DNA of 63,440 nt from DASRDU01 sp035560235 (GCA_035560235.1 DATMAG010000051.1:1-63440), one strand, 5' to 3'; shown: positions 15,626 to 27,211, counted from the first letter of the stretch. The notes: generated by a model not told the origin, from the sequence alone. Numbers and translations are program-made.

Positions 15626-18600
15626 ATGAACAATATTTCCGGAGACGAAAGTCTTGGTGAGACAGAGCGCGCGGAACCGAAAAGAGACGGGAACCTGATG
15701 GTGGTCGGGATCGGCGCTTCGGCAGGCGGAGTGCGGGCGGTAAGCGACTTTCTTGAGCGGATGCCTGCTGAGAGCGGGATGGCCTTCGTTGTCATCCTGC
15801 ACCTTTCGCCGCAGCACAAAAGCAGTCTGGCCGAGGTGCTGCAGGCCAAAACCTCCATGCCCGTCCAGCAGGTGACCGAAGCCGTCCGGGTCGAAGCCAA
15901 TCACGTTTACGTCATTCCTCCGACCAGCCATCTCGTCATCTCGGACGGCTGGATCCGGCTGGCCGAACCGGAGGAATTCAGGGGCAGGCGCGTGCCGGTT
16001 GATCTCTTCTTTCGGACGCTGGCCGAGGCCTGGGAGAGTCAGTCCATCGCCATTGTTCTCTCCGGCACGGGCGCAGACGGGACGCTCGGGCTGCGCCGGA
16101 TCAAGGAGCTCGGCGGAGTCACGCTCGCTCAGGATCCGCACGAGGCCGAACAGGACGGCATGCCGCGCAGCGCCATCAATGCCGGAGTCGTTGACTTCGT
16201 TCTGCCTGTCGCTCAAATGCCGACGAAGCTGCTGGCGCTGCGCGAGAACGCTCTGCGCATCGAACTGCCGGTGTCAGAAAGGACGCCGTTTGAAAAGCGC
16301 GCGGACGCGCTGCGCGACCTGCTGACGCTGGTTCGCGCCCGCACCGGCCACGATTTCAGCACCTACAAACGCTCGACCGTGCTGCGCCGCATCGAACGCC
16401 GGTTGCAGGTCAACGAAGTCCGCGACATTCCGAGTTACCTGGAACTGATCCGCGAGCAGCCGCTGGAAATACAGATGCTCCTGCGCGACCTGCTCATCAG
16501 CGTCACCAATTTCTTTCGCGACCCTGATGCATATACGTCGCTGTCGTTGGAGGTCGTGCCGAATCTTTTCTCAGGCCGGGGAGCGAACGATCCTGTCCGC
16601 GTCTGGGTGACCGGCTGCGCCACCGGTGAAGAGGCCTATTCGCTGGCAATTCTGCTGACTGAATATGCCGATCAGCTCACCAGCCCGCCGAAAATCCAGG
16701 TCTTCGCCACCGACATTGACGAAGAGGCCATCAGCCTGGCACGCACCGGAGTTTATCCCGACACCATCGCCGCCGATGTTTCGCCGGAACGCCTGAAACG
16801 GTTCTTCAACAAGGAGGCGCAGCATTTCCGCGTCAGAAAGGAAGTGCGCGAGGCTGTGCTCTTTGCTTCGCACAACGTCCTGAGCGACCCGCCGTTTTCG
16901 CGGATCGATCTGATCAGTTGTCGCAACCTGCTCATCTATCTGAACCGCGAAACGCAGGAGCGCGTCCTTGAAATCTTCCATTTCGCGCTGCGTCCGGACA
17001 GCTATCTCCTGCTTGGCTCATCCGAATCGGCGGAAGGTTCGTCGGCGCTCTTTACGCCGGTTGATAAAAAGCATCGCATTTACAAGCGCCGCTCCGTGGC
17101 CGCGGCCACCCGGCCACTGCCCGCAATTCTGCTCGGCAGCAAATGGGAAACCCGGCTGCCACAGAACACAGCGACGGGCAGCGTCAGGCCGCTCTCGGTC
17201 GGCGACCTGCACAACCTGAAGCTGCTCGAGCGTTACATTCCGCCGAGCGTCCTCGTCAACGAGGAAAACGACATCGTTCACATCTCCGGCCAGGCCGGGC
17301 GCTTTCTGCGGTTCGCTGACGGCGAACCTTCGCGCAACCTGCTCAAGGCCGTTCACCCGCTGCTGCGGCTCGAACTGCGCGCCGCGCTCTTTGCCGCAAT
17401 GCAGAAGGGCGGCCAGGTCGAAACGCGCCGCATTCGCGCCCGGATCGAAGGCCAGTCACGGCTGATCAATCTGACAATCGAACCGCTGACCGAACCTGAA
17501 GCGGCGCGCGGCTATTGCATCATCATCTTCGAGGAAATCGAAGATCCGCTGGCGCAGCAGCACGAGGCCGAGGCAAGCCCACCCGCCGCGACGACCAGCG
17601 AAACGCCGATTGAACCGGTCGTCCGTCAGCTCGAAGAGGAACTGCAACGCACCAGGGAGCAGTTGCGCGCCACCATCGAACAGTACGAAACTTCGGCCGA
17701 GGAACTGCAGGCGTCGAACGAGGAACTGCAGGCCATCAACGAGGAGCTGCGCTCGGCGACCGAGGAACTCGAAACCAGCAAGGAGGAACTGCAATCGGTC
17801 AATGAGGAGCTGACCACGGTCAATCAGGAACTGAAGGAGAAGGTCGAAGAGGTCAGCCGCGCCAACAGCGATCTGCAGAATCTGCTCGCTTCGACCGAGA
17901 TCGGGACGGTCTTTCTTGACCGCGCGCTGCGGATCAAACGCTACACGCCGCGCGTCGAGGAGATTTACAACATCATTCCGTCCGACCTCGGACGTCCGCT
18001 CGAACACCTCACGCACAAGCTCGAACAGGACAATCTGAGCAGCGACGCCGAAAAGGTGCTGACCGATCTGCGCCTGATCGAGCGCGAGATTCGCAGCGCC
18101 GAGGGACGCTGGTATCTGGCCCGTCTGCTGCCGTACCGCACGCTTGAAGACCGGATTGACGGCGTCGTGCTGACTTTCGTGGACATCACGCAGCGCAAGC
18201 AGGCCGAAATCGAACTGCTTGAGGCGCGCAACCAGCTCGAAGCGCGGGTCAGGGAGCGCACACAGGAGTTGCAGCAGAGTTACCAGGCGCTCGAAGCCGA
18301 AGTCATCGAACGGCGCACCACCGAAGAACAGAACAAGGCGCTGCTGAAACAGCTCGTCAGCGCGCAGGAAAGCGAGCGGCAGCGCCTCTCGCGTGAACTG
18401 CACGATCAGACGGGCCAGCAACTGACCGCACTGCGGCTCGGGATTGAATCACTCAGGGCGAAATGCGCCGGTCAGCCTGAACTGCTTGCCCAGGTCGAAC
18501 TGCTGCAGAACCTCGCTCAGAAACTTGAAGGCGACGTTGATTTCCTGACGTGGAAACTGCGCCCGAGTGCGCTCGATGACCTGGGGCTGCCCCAGGCGCT

Positions 18601-18979
18601 CGCGACCTATGTTCAGGAATGGTCGAAGCATTTCAATCTTGAAGCCGAGTTCCACCTGACCGGCCTGGAACGCGGCAGCCTCTCGCCCGACGCACAGACG
18701 GCCTGTTACCGCATCGCTCAGGAGGCGCTCAACAACGTCGCCAAACACGCCCAGGCCAGCCGGGTGGATGTGCTGCTTGAACGCCGCGACGTTCACGCGG
18801 TAATGATTATCGAAGACAACGGCCTCGGCTTCGATCCGCAGGCGCTGCAGAACAGATCACTCGGCCTCGTCGGCATGCGCGAACGGGCGACAGCTGTCGG
18901 CGGCACACTCGAAATCGAATCGGCTCCGGGCGGAGGCACAACCATCTTTGTCAAAGTTCCGTTCAGCCCGGCAGCGTAG
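15626..18979 (+). CDS. CheB-CheR-PAS-histidine kinase fusion
   Basis: 1117 residues, with TAAGGAGG just before the ATG. In order: a CheB domain (about 25-205) with GIGASAGG, LHLSPQ and LSGTGADGTLG (catalytic Ser, His, Asp); a CheR methyltransferase (about 220-485) with TGCATGEEAYS (SAM site) and ISCRNLLIYL; a PAS-like section (about 515-640); a long coiled coil (about 650-748) of ELxxxNEEL repeats; a second PAS (about 750-860); a short coil; a HisKA_3 box with the phospho-His in SRELHDQTGQQL (about 925); and a HATPase domain ending at 1115 (EDNGLGF, GLVGMRERA). There are no transmembrane helices. Methylation and demethylation of its own coil is an attractive idea but is inference. A LuxR-type regulator follows. 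Confidence 0.92.
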   Translation: MNNISGDESLGETERAEPKRDGNLMVVGIGASAGGVRAVSDFLERMPAESGMAFVVILHLSPQHKSSLAEVLQAKTSMPVQQVTEAVRVEANHVYVIPPTSHLVISDGWIRLAEPEEFRGRRVPVDLFFRTLAEAWESQSIAIVLSGTGADGTLGLRRIKELGGVTLAQDPHEAEQDGMPRSAINAGVVDFVLPVAQMPTKLLALRENALRIELPVSERTPFEKRADALRDLLTLVRARTGHDFSTYKRSTVLRRIERRLQVNEVRDIPSYLELIREQPLEIQMLLRDLLISVTNFFRDPDAYTSLSLEVVPNLFSGRGANDPVRVWVTGCATGEEAYSLAILLTEYADQLTSPPKIQVFATDIDEEAISLARTGVYPDTIAADVSPERLKRFFNKEAQHFRVRKEVREAVLFASHNVLSDPPFSRIDLISCRNLLIYLNRETQERVLEIFHFALRPDSYLLLGSSESAEGSSALFTPVDKKHRIYKRRSVAAATRPLPAILLGSKWETRLPQNTATGSVRPLSVGDLHNLKLLERYIPPSVLVNEENDIVHISGQAGRFLRFADGEPSRNLLKAVHPLLRLELRAALFAAMQKGGQVETRRIRARIEGQSRLINLTIEPLTEPEAARGYCIIIFEEIEDPLAQQHEAEASPPAATTSETPIEPVVRQLEEELQRTREQLRATIEQYETSAEELQASNEELQAINEELRSATEELETSKEELQSVNEELTTVNQELKEKVEEVSRANSDLQNLLASTEIGTVFLDRALRIKRYTPRVEEIYNIIPSDLGRPLEHLTHKLEQDNLSSDAEKVLTDLRLIEREIRSAEGRWYLARLLPYRTLEDRIDGVVLTFVDITQRKQAEIELLEARNQLEARVRERTQELQQSYQALEAEVIERRTTEEQNKALLKQLVSAQESERQRLSRELHDQTGQQLTALRLGIESLRAKCAGQPELLAQVELLQNLAQKLEGDVDFLTWKLRPSALDDLGLPQALATYVQEWSKHFNLEAEFHLTGLERGSLSPDAQTACYRIAQEALNNVAKHAQASRVDVLLERRDVHAVMIIEDNGLGFDPQALQNRSLGLVGMRERATAVGGTLEIESAPGGGTTIFVKVPFSPAA

Positions 18980-19251
18980 CGTGGACCTGACGGCTGTGAA
19001 GCGTCAGCGGAATTCCTGGAAGCCTGCCGACCTGTCGCACGACTTTTCAAGGCTGGCGAATCTGACGATAATGATTCCGATGGTTCCGCTGCCGCTTCCC
19101 CGGTTAATTTCCTGTGTCCTGCCAGGGCAACAAGGCCGTCTCCGGCTTGTACAACAATTCCGGCTTTTCCAGTCTGCGCCTGACCCGGCAATGCGTTTGT
19201 TAAGAAAGCAGGCGCAGACCGCAAAGCCTGCGCTGCATTCTCAGAGGAATT

Positions 19252-19905
19252 ATGGACAAGATCCGCGTCTTTCTGGCTGAAGATCACGCGACCGTGCGCG
19301 AAGGGCTGAAGATGCTTGTCAACTCGCAGCCCGATATGGAAGTCATTGGCGAGGCCGGTGACGGAAGCAGCACCGTCAGTCAGGCTGAGCAACTGCGGCC
19401 TGATGTCGTCGTGATGGATGTTTCGATGCCCGGACTGAACGGGCTGAAGGCGACCGAAGCCCTGAAGCAGGCCTGCCCGCAGATTCGGATTCTCGCTCTC
19501 ACCCGCCATTCTGATGGTGGTTACCTTCAGCAGCTGCTCGCTGCCGGGGCGACCGGTTATGTGCTCAAACAGAGCGTGGCGGCTGAACTGCTGCGCGCCA
19601 TTCGCATTCTCAGCGCGGGCGGCGGCTATCTCGATCCGGGCATCACCGGAAAAGTGATGAACACGATCGTCGGCAGACAGCCGAAATCAGGCGTGCAGAC
19701 ACAGGCCGCGCTGAGCAGCCGCGAGGCCGAAGTCCTGCGCCTGATCGCGCTCGGTTACAGCAACAAGGAGATCGCCGAAGAACTGCGGATCAGCGTCAAG
19801 ACGGTCGAGGCGCACAAGGCCAACAGCATGAAAAAACTCGGCATCACCAGCCGTATCGGAATCGTGCGTTACGCCATTCTCCAGGGCTGGATGGTGGATC
19901 TCTGA
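19252..19905 (+). CDS. NarL/LuxR-type response regulator
   Basis: 217 residues, AGAGGAA upstream of the ATG. The receiver domain has EDH at 10-12, the phospho-acceptor Asp in VVVMDVSMPG (about 55) and the Lys of VLKQSV (about 105). The LuxR domain (about 150-205) reads LSSREAEVLRLIALGYSNKEIAEEL then SVKTVEAHKANSMKKLG. It is encoded 272 bp after the CheB-CheR-kinase fusion, its likely phosphodonor. Targets are unknown. Confidence 0.9.
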   Translation: MDKIRVFLAEDHATVREGLKMLVNSQPDMEVIGEAGDGSSTVSQAEQLRPDVVVMDVSMPGLNGLKATEALKQACPQIRILALTRHSDGGYLQQLLAAGATGYVLKQSVAAELLRAIRILSAGGGYLDPGITGKVMNTIVGRQPKSGVQTQAALSSREAEVLRLIALGYSNKEIAEELRISVKTVEAHKANSMKKLGITSRIGIVRYAILQGWMVDL

Positions 19906-20142
19906 GCCCTAATTCATCCCGGACAGCCCTCCCAGGGAAAATCCCGAATCATTTTTCGTTTCCTCCCGATGGAAATATTTCTCTCGTCTTCTATGCTTTC
20001 CAGCAGCAACGAGAGCCGCTGGATTCGCGCTGCTAACTTCTCTCCAGCCGCTTTCTCAGCGTGACCGATTATTCAGTGCACAATCAGACGAGGCGGGGTT
20101 CTGAGCGAGACACAAACAGCCCGGCCTGCGAGAGGGGATGTC

Positions 20143-20535
20143 ATGAACAGCCCGGATCGAAAATCCATCCTGTGCGTCGAAGATGACGAAACCTGCGAGA
20201 TGTTTGCGGCCCTGTATCCCGAATACCAGTTTGTCTTTGCCACGACAGTGGCTGAAGCCCGCCAACTGGCTGCCAGCCGACAGTTCGATCTGTTTATGCT
20301 CGATGTCAGACTGCCTGACGGCAACGGCATCGAACTGTGCCGCGAGATGAAAGCCCTGTCGCCGCAGACGCCGGTGGTCCTGTGTTCCGGCTATGCGCGG
20401 GATGTGGATATCAGGATCGGCCTGATGGCTGGCGCCGATGCCTACCAGATCAAGCCGCTGAACTTCGATCTTCTGAGAGAAGTTCTGCAATCCCTCACGA
20501 GCAGTTCCGGTCAGCAGCCCGTCCGCAACCACTGA
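20143..20535 (+). CDS. single-domain response regulator
   Basis: 130 residues forming only a receiver domain: acidic pair in VEDDE (about 13-16), phospho-acceptor Asp in LFMLDVRLPDGNG (about 53) and Lys in QIKPLNF (about 103). GAGAGGGGATG before the ATG is a good ribosome site. It has no output domain, so it would act as a phosphate relay or sink or bind a partner directly. Its position just after two kinase/regulator pairs suggests cross-talk with them. Confidence 0.88.
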   Translation: MNSPDRKSILCVEDDETCEMFAALYPEYQFVFATTVAEARQLAASRQFDLFMLDVRLPDGNGIELCREMKALSPQTPVVLCSGYARDVDIRIGLMAGADAYQIKPLNFDLLREVLQSLTSSSGQQPVRNH

Positions 20536-20750
20536 AAAAGACACTCCTGCTTCTGACCCGGTCATCATCCAGGCCCGAAATTCGGCAGCGCTGCGGGTAC
20601 GAAATTTGCCGCTTGAGAGTGGCTGCGCGAAATTACAGGCTCCGGGCAGACCAGGCGTGCAATTCTCCGCAGATTTCTTCCGGTCGTCTGCCTGCCTGCT
20701 GAAAATCCCGCAGTCTGAGATTCCGGCGTGAACTCTCCAGATGACAATTT

Positions 20751-22730
20751 ATGAAAGAGACAAAGCTTTATTCCTGGTTTCTTGGCCCGAAGGCTGAGAA
20801 CGCTGACATCTTTGAGCGACTGATTCTCGAAGCGCTGCGCGACTGTGTTTTCTGGCGGCGCAACTTTCATCCTGAAGACGACATTCTCATTACTGAAAAA
20901 GCGCGCCGGGACGATGAGTTTCAGGATTCGCTGGCGCTCATTCAGCAGGAGTTTCTGAACCTGCTCGCCAATCTCAAACGCGACATTCCCTTTTACAGCC
21001 CGCGTTACATCGGCCACATGACCGGCGAACAACTGCTGCCCGCCGTCGCGGCATATTTCGCGGCAATGCTGCACAATCCGAACAACGTCAGCCTTGAAGC
21101 ATCCCCGATCACGACCCGCTATGAACTCGAAGTCGCCCGGCAACTGGCGCGACTGATGGGTTACACGGGCGACACCTGGGGACACATCACTTCGGGCGGA
21201 ACGATTGCGAACTTTGAAGCACTCTGGGTAGCGCGCAATCTGAAATTCCTGCCGCTCGCCGCGCGCGATGCGGCCTGCGCGCTCGGACTTGATGAAGTGA
21301 TCGTCACGCTGCCCGGCGGCGAAGCGATCAACCTGGTCAGCGAAAGAGACAACTGGCGGCTGTGCAATCTGGACGCTGATGAAATCCTGAGTCTGCGCTC
21401 ACGCCTCTGCGCGGCCTGCGCGCAGCGCCGCCCGGAACTGCCGCCCGCGCTTGTCGCCAGTCAGACCGATCAGGAACTGATGGCTCATTCAATTTCCGGC
21501 AAGGGCATTCACAGGTTTTTCAGCGAACTGAAATCCGATTCGCCCCTCGCGCCGCTCGTGCTCGTGCCGGCGACGGCGCATTACTCGATGCAGAAAGTCA
21601 TCGAAGCGCTCGGACTCGGCAGACAGCAGCTCGGCCTGCTGCCGGTGGACAGCCACTTTCGCCTCGACATCGCTGCGCTCAGAGAAAGATTGCAGCAGTG
21701 CGCCGCCCGACGACAGCCCGTCATCGCGCTTGTCGCAGTGCTCGGCACAACCGAAGAGGGCGCGATTGATCAGCTTCACCAGGTCGTCGAACTGCGCCAG
21801 GAGATGCGGCAGCAGGGGCTGACCTTTCATCTGCACTGCGACGCCGCGTGGGGCGGCTATGTCAGAACGCTCTTTTATGATGAGAACAATCAGCCGGTCA
21901 GGACGCCGAGCGCGATCAGAGAGATCACACAGACCTGGCCGACCGATGATGTTTTTGAAAGTTACAGCGCGCTGCCTCACGCCGATTCGGTCACGATTGA
22001 TCCGCACAAACTCGGCTACATTCCCTACCCCTGCGGCACGATAGTCTTTCGGCACGCGGGCGTGAGAGATCTGGTTTCGACCGAAGCGCCTTATATCTTT
22101 CACGGCGAGGAAGACCGCGACCGGCCCTTCATCGGCAGGCATATTCTGGAAGGCTCAAAACCCGGCGCAGCCGCAGCGGCAAGCTGGTTTGCGCATCGCA
22201 TCGTGCCGCTCAATCAGAGCGGTTACGGGCTGCTGATCGGCAAAAGCATTCAAAGCACGCAGGAGCTGTGTTACCGCATCGGCAGAGAACTCGCGCCGGA
22301 ACTCGCGCGCAGCGGGATTCTGCTGCGCATGCTGACCGACCCGCCCGACGGCAACATCTTCTGCTTCGTGGTCAACCGCAAGGGCAACGCCGCGCTCGAA
22401 GCGATGAATCAGCTCAATCAGGCCATCTACGATCAGTTGAAGTTCACGCCCGAAAGCGTGATTCAGCAGCACAACTTCATCATCTCAAGCACCGAACTGA
22501 CCTTCAATCAGTATGGGCTGCCCGGCTCGCAGGGAAAGAACAGTATGGAAGATCACCTGGCGGCGCTCGGCATCGCGCCCGAGCAGTTTGCCGAAGTCGG
22601 CAGAATCAAGGTGCTGCGCTGTACGGTGATGAACCCCTGGCTGGCCGTTTCGCGCGGCGGCAATCCTGATTACGGTCTTGCCTTCGCCGCCGTGCTGAAA
22701 CAGACCATCGAACAGTTCATCACCGGATGA
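20751..22730 (+). CDS. group II PLP-dependent decarboxylase family protein, long form
   Basis: 659 residues, longer than most group II decarboxylases (about 450-550). The PLP fold is clear: TSGGTIANFEALWVARN, the stacking-His region ATAHYSMQKVIEALGLG, the cofactor Asp in HCDAAWGGY, and the Schiff-base Lys in SVTIDPHKLGYIPYPCG (about residue 420). The N-terminal 100 residues and C-terminal 120 are extensions. The family decarboxylates amino acids such as glutamate, tyrosine or aspartate; the substrate cannot be deduced. It converges tail-to-tail with ilvD (1 bp between stops). It is only distantly similar to the second decarboxylase of this window (41096-42487). Confidence 0.82.
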   Translation: MKETKLYSWFLGPKAENADIFERLILEALRDCVFWRRNFHPEDDILITEKARRDDEFQDSLALIQQEFLNLLANLKRDIPFYSPRYIGHMTGEQLLPAVAAYFAAMLHNPNNVSLEASPITTRYELEVARQLARLMGYTGDTWGHITSGGTIANFEALWVARNLKFLPLAARDAACALGLDEVIVTLPGGEAINLVSERDNWRLCNLDADEILSLRSRLCAACAQRRPELPPALVASQTDQELMAHSISGKGIHRFFSELKSDSPLAPLVLVPATAHYSMQKVIEALGLGRQQLGLLPVDSHFRLDIAALRERLQQCAARRQPVIALVAVLGTTEEGAIDQLHQVVELRQEMRQQGLTFHLHCDAAWGGYVRTLFYDENNQPVRTPSAIREITQTWPTDDVFESYSALPHADSVTIDPHKLGYIPYPCGTIVFRHAGVRDLVSTEAPYIFHGEEDRDRPFIGRHILEGSKPGAAAAASWFAHRIVPLNQSGYGLLIGKSIQSTQELCYRIGRELAPELARSGILLRMLTDPPDGNIFCFVVNRKGNAALEAMNQLNQAIYDQLKFTPESVIQQHNFIISSTELTFNQYGLPGSQGKNSMEDHLAALGIAPEQFAEVGRIKVLRCTVMNPWLAVSRGGNPDYGLAFAAVLKQTIEQFITG

Positions 22731-22731
22731 A

Positions 22732-24417
<1,686 letters not shown>

Positions 24418-24422
24418 AATGT

Positions 24423-24878
24423 TCAGTGTGTGACTGAGCCAGCCTGCGCCTTTGCCTTTTCAGACTGAGCCGCGACTGACCCGGATTGATCCTTAAGAGT
24501 GCTGATGCAATGTGAAAATGTGCCGGTCAGCGCACAGACCACTGCCGCCAGCGTGATTGGACGTTCCGGTGAATACTTCGATTCAAAAAAGAAGGAAATG
24601 ATGACCAGCGCCGACGCCAGCAGCACCAGCAGCGAACCCGCCAGTTGCAGTTTCGCCCGCCAGCCGGACGCTTTGATTTTCAGATAACTGCCGAGCGTCA
24701 GATTGAGCAGCGCCGCCCAGAGCGTGTAGATGTGATTGCCGCGCAGCGAAAAGCGCAGCCGGTCGCTCGCTTCCATCAGATGATGAACGCGAAAGCGCAT
24801 ATAGCCGCCCATCAGCAGAAAGATAATGAAGATGAGCAGCCCAGCGAGCTGGTGAATTGTCTTCAAACGCCTCGTCAA
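24423..24878 (-). CDS. small membrane protein, four predicted helices
   Basis: 151 residues with hydrophobic helices at about 12-28, 48-64, 78-98 and 107-125, and a polar C-terminal tail rich in S/Q/K. It overlaps the nucleotidyltransferase gene upstream by 4 bp (ATGA) and ends 5 bp before ilvD, so it belongs to the same transcript. No motif allows a function; the family is not recognised. Confidence 0.6.
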   Translation of the reverse strand: MTRRLKTIHQLAGLLIFIIFLLMGGYMRFRVHHLMEASDRLRFSLRGNHIYTLWAALLNLTLGSYLKIKASGWRAKLQLAGSLLVLLASALVIISFFFESKYSPERPITLAAVVCALTGTFSHCISTLKDQSGSVAAQSEKAKAQAGSVTH

Positions 24879-25393
24879 GACTGATCCTGTGAATCCCTGT
24901 GCTGGCTGCCCTGGGTTGCTTCTTTGATTTCCCGGAGAGCTTCGAGTTCAGGCAAGACCAGCAAATCCTTTGTGCGCCCGGCTGCCCGTTTGGCAGCGAT
25001 AAGTTGTGGCAGTGAAAGGACGCGATAGGTAATGCTGAACAGCTCAACTTTTTCCGCCTCACTCACTGCCTGCGCAAATGTACCGACACCTGCGATCTCA
25101 CCCAGCAAATCCAGCGTGCCGAGGTCTGTCTCAAAAGTGAAGTTCAGTCCTCGCCGCAGCGTTTCAGCATCAGGTTTGAACGGAAGCCCGGGCGGTGCAT
25201 TACGAAGTCGGGCATTGATTGCAATGAGCGCCTTTCCCAGTTTTTCCAGACTGGCGCTTTCACGTGAGTAACAAACATCCAGATCAAAGGTAGCGTGACT
25301 TGATCCGTGAAGGCTGGCGGCAACACCTCCAACAATAATGAAGTCCACGCCAGCGGACATCAGATATTCAAGAGTTTGCCTGAATTGAATCAT
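24875..25393 (-). CDS. nucleotidyltransferase-fold protein (AbiEii/MNT-like)
   Basis: 172 residues. The N-terminal part has the nucleotidyltransferase signature FIIVGGVAASLHGSSHATFDLDV (about 17-39): GG, then HG, then D-x-D. This is as in MNT/AbiEii-type proteins, several of which are toxins or antitoxin enzymes. The remaining part is helical. It overlaps the 68-residue gene before it (4 bp) and the membrane protein after it (4 bp). Such pairs with a small helical protein recur in chromosomes and are probably toxin-antitoxin-like. That role is inferred. Confidence 0.72.
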   Translation of the reverse strand: MIQFRQTLEYLMSAGVDFIIVGGVAASLHGSSHATFDLDVCYSRESASLEKLGKALIAINARLRNAPPGLPFKPDAETLRRGLNFTFETDLGTLDLLGEIAGVGTFAQAVSEAEKVELFSITYRVLSLPQLIAAKRAAGRTKDLLVLPELEALREIKEATQGSQHRDSQDQS

Positions 25394-25596
25394 GGCCGCC
25401 TGTTCCGACGCATCTGATTCCTGAGTTCCTCAATGTCTCTGACGAAGTTTTGCAGGTCGAGCAATCTTTCCTCAGGAGTGCGGCGCAGTCGTTCGATATT
25501 CAGCGTCAGATCAATTCCAAATTCTCGCGCCCGCGCTGCCGCTGTTCCCGGCTGCGGATTGAGCAGCATCTCTTCCTGTTCTCTGGTCAGATTCAT
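25390..25596 (-). CDS. small helical partner of the nucleotidyltransferase
   Basis: 68 residues, highly charged and helical: MNLTREQEEMLLN, then RRTPEERLLDLQNFVRDIEELR and a basic end. The stop overlaps the start of the nucleotidyltransferase gene by 4 bp, indicating translational coupling. The 'TPEERL...' pattern is common in small genes preceding such nucleotidyltransferases. It may be the antitoxin or chaperone of the pair. It begins 40 bp after cimA. Confidence 0.65.
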   Translation of the reverse strand: MNLTREQEEMLLNPQPGTAAARAREFGIDLTLNIERLRRTPEERLLDLQNFVRDIEELRNQMRRNRRP

Positions 25597-25636
25597 CTGC
25601 GCCTCGCAGTCTCAAATCCCGTTACTTCAAATCAGA

Positions 25637-27211
25637 TCACTGCTGAGCGCCGGAATGCAACCCGTACTCGATGCTTTCAGCGATCGCCTGCCACGAAGCG
25701 GCGATGATGTTTTCTGCAACGCCGACCGTACTCCACGAACGTTCGCCGTTGGTTGTTTCGATGTGCACGCGGGTCTTTGCAGCGGTGGCATGTTCGCCGT
25801 CGAGCAGGCGCACCTTGAAATCAATCAGGTGAAAGCGGTCAATCTGCGGGTAGTGATCGCGCAGCGCCTTGCGCAACGCCTGGTCGAGCGCGTGCACAGG
25901 CCCGTCACCGAGGCTTGCGGTGTGCATCTCTTCGTCACCGACTCTGACGCGCACGACGGCTTCAGGTTCGCCAAAGGAACTGATCCACAACCGATACTCA
26001 ACCGTCTCGAAGAAGTATTTCCGCTTGCCCAGCGCGCCGAGTGCGCGCAGATGAAATGATGCATCGGCGTCCTCGAAGGAATAGCCTTCGTGTTCAAGCT
26101 GCTTGAGTTCAGCCAGCAGCCGCCGCGCCGCTTCGGGATTGCGCGCAAAGTCTTCGCCGAAATCCTTCGCCTTGAAATTGATGTTGCTGACGCCGGACTG
26201 ATCGCTCACCAGCACGCGGGTTTCATTGCCGACCAGTTCAGGGTTGATGTGTTCGTAAGTCTCTTTGGCCTTCATCACCGCCGAAACATGAATGCCGCCC
26301 TTGTGCGCGAACGCGCTGCGCCCCACGAACGCCGCACGGTCGTTCGGCACCAGGTTGGCGACTTCGCTGATGTAGCGGCTCGTGTGCGTCAGCATCTGCA
26401 GCTTGCCGTCCGGCAGGCAGCGGCGATTCATCTTCAGTTCGATGTTCGGAATGATCGAACAGAGATTCGCATTGCCGCAGCGTTCACCAATGCCGTTGAC
26501 CGTGCCCTGCACCTGCGTCGCTCCGGCTTCAACCGCCGCGAGCGAATTGGCGACAGCGAGTTCACCATCGTTGTGCGCGTGAATGCCGATGCGGGCTTCG
26601 GGGAAGCGTGCGCGCACGATCTGCACGACTTCGGCAATGCGTTCAGGCAGCGCGCCGCCGTTGGTGTCGCAAAGGATGATTGTCTCCGCACCCGCTTTGT
26701 ATGCGGCGTTCAGCGTGTCGAGCGCGTATTCAGCACTGGCGCGAAAGCCGTCAAAGAAATGCTCGGCATCATAAAAGACGCGCCGACCACACGATTTCAG
26801 ATGACTGACGGTGTCGGCAATCATCCGCAGGTTTTCCTCAAGCGTGGTCTTGAGCGCGACATCAACGTGAAAGTCCCACGACTTGCCGAAGATCGTGACA
26901 ACCGGCGTCTGCGCGGCCAGCAGTCCCTGCACGACTGCATCATCAGCGGCAAAGCCACCAGCGCGGCGCGTGCTGCCGAACGCGGCAAAGACGGCGTTTT
27001 CAAGCTGCACCGCTTTGGCGCGCTCAAAGAATTCCACATCCTTCGGGTTCGCGCCGGGCCAGCCGCCTTCGATGTAGGCCACGCCCAGTTGATCGAGCGC
27101 GTGCGCGATCTTGAGCTTGTCTTCAACCGAATAGGCCAGCCCTTCGCCCTGCGCACCGTCGCGCAACGTCGTGTCGTAAATCTCTACCCAGGCGTTTTCC
27201 ATATTGCTCAT
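25637..27211 (-). CDS. cimA: (R)-citramalate synthase
   Basis: 524 residues, the length expected for the CimA/LeuA-like family. It condenses pyruvate with acetyl-CoA to citramalate, giving a threonine-independent route to 2-oxobutyrate and isoleucine. The N-terminal barrel begins VEIYDTTLRDGAQGEG and contains GGWPGANP, CDTNGGALPE, GIHAHNDGELAVANSLAAVEAG (metal-site HxH) and GIGERCGNANLCSI. The C-terminal regulatory domain is about 390-520. The wording GGWPGANPKD and DTNGG favours CimA over isopropylmalate synthase, a distinction supported by a separate leuA in this window. It is part of the minus-strand branched-chain cluster. Confidence 0.93.
   Translation of the reverse strand: MSNMENAWVEIYDTTLRDGAQGEGLAYSVEDKLKIAHALDQLGVAYIEGGWPGANPKDVEFFERAKAVQLENAVFAAFGSTRRAGGFAADDAVVQGLLAAQTPVVTIFGKSWDFHVDVALKTTLEENLRMIADTVSHLKSCGRRVFYDAEHFFDGFRASAEYALDTLNAAYKAGAETIILCDTNGGALPERIAEVVQIVRARFPEARIGIHAHNDGELAVANSLAAVEAGATQVQGTVNGIGERCGNANLCSIIPNIELKMNRRCLPDGKLQMLTHTSRYISEVANLVPNDRAAFVGRSAFAHKGGIHVSAVMKAKETYEHINPELVGNETRVLVSDQSGVSNINFKAKDFGEDFARNPEAARRLLAELKQLEHEGYSFEDADASFHLRALGALGKRKYFFETVEYRLWISSFGEPEAVVRVRVGDEEMHTASLGDGPVHALDQALRKALRDHYPQIDRFHLIDFKVRLLDGEHATAAKTRVHIETTNGERSWSTVGVAENIIAASWQAIAESIEYGLHSGAQQ

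Noticed and set aside
17456..18421. 321-codon minus-strand ORF inside the CheB-CheR-kinase gene
   Set aside because: Leu/Phe/Gln-repetitive antisense of the coiled-coil codons; no independent evidence.
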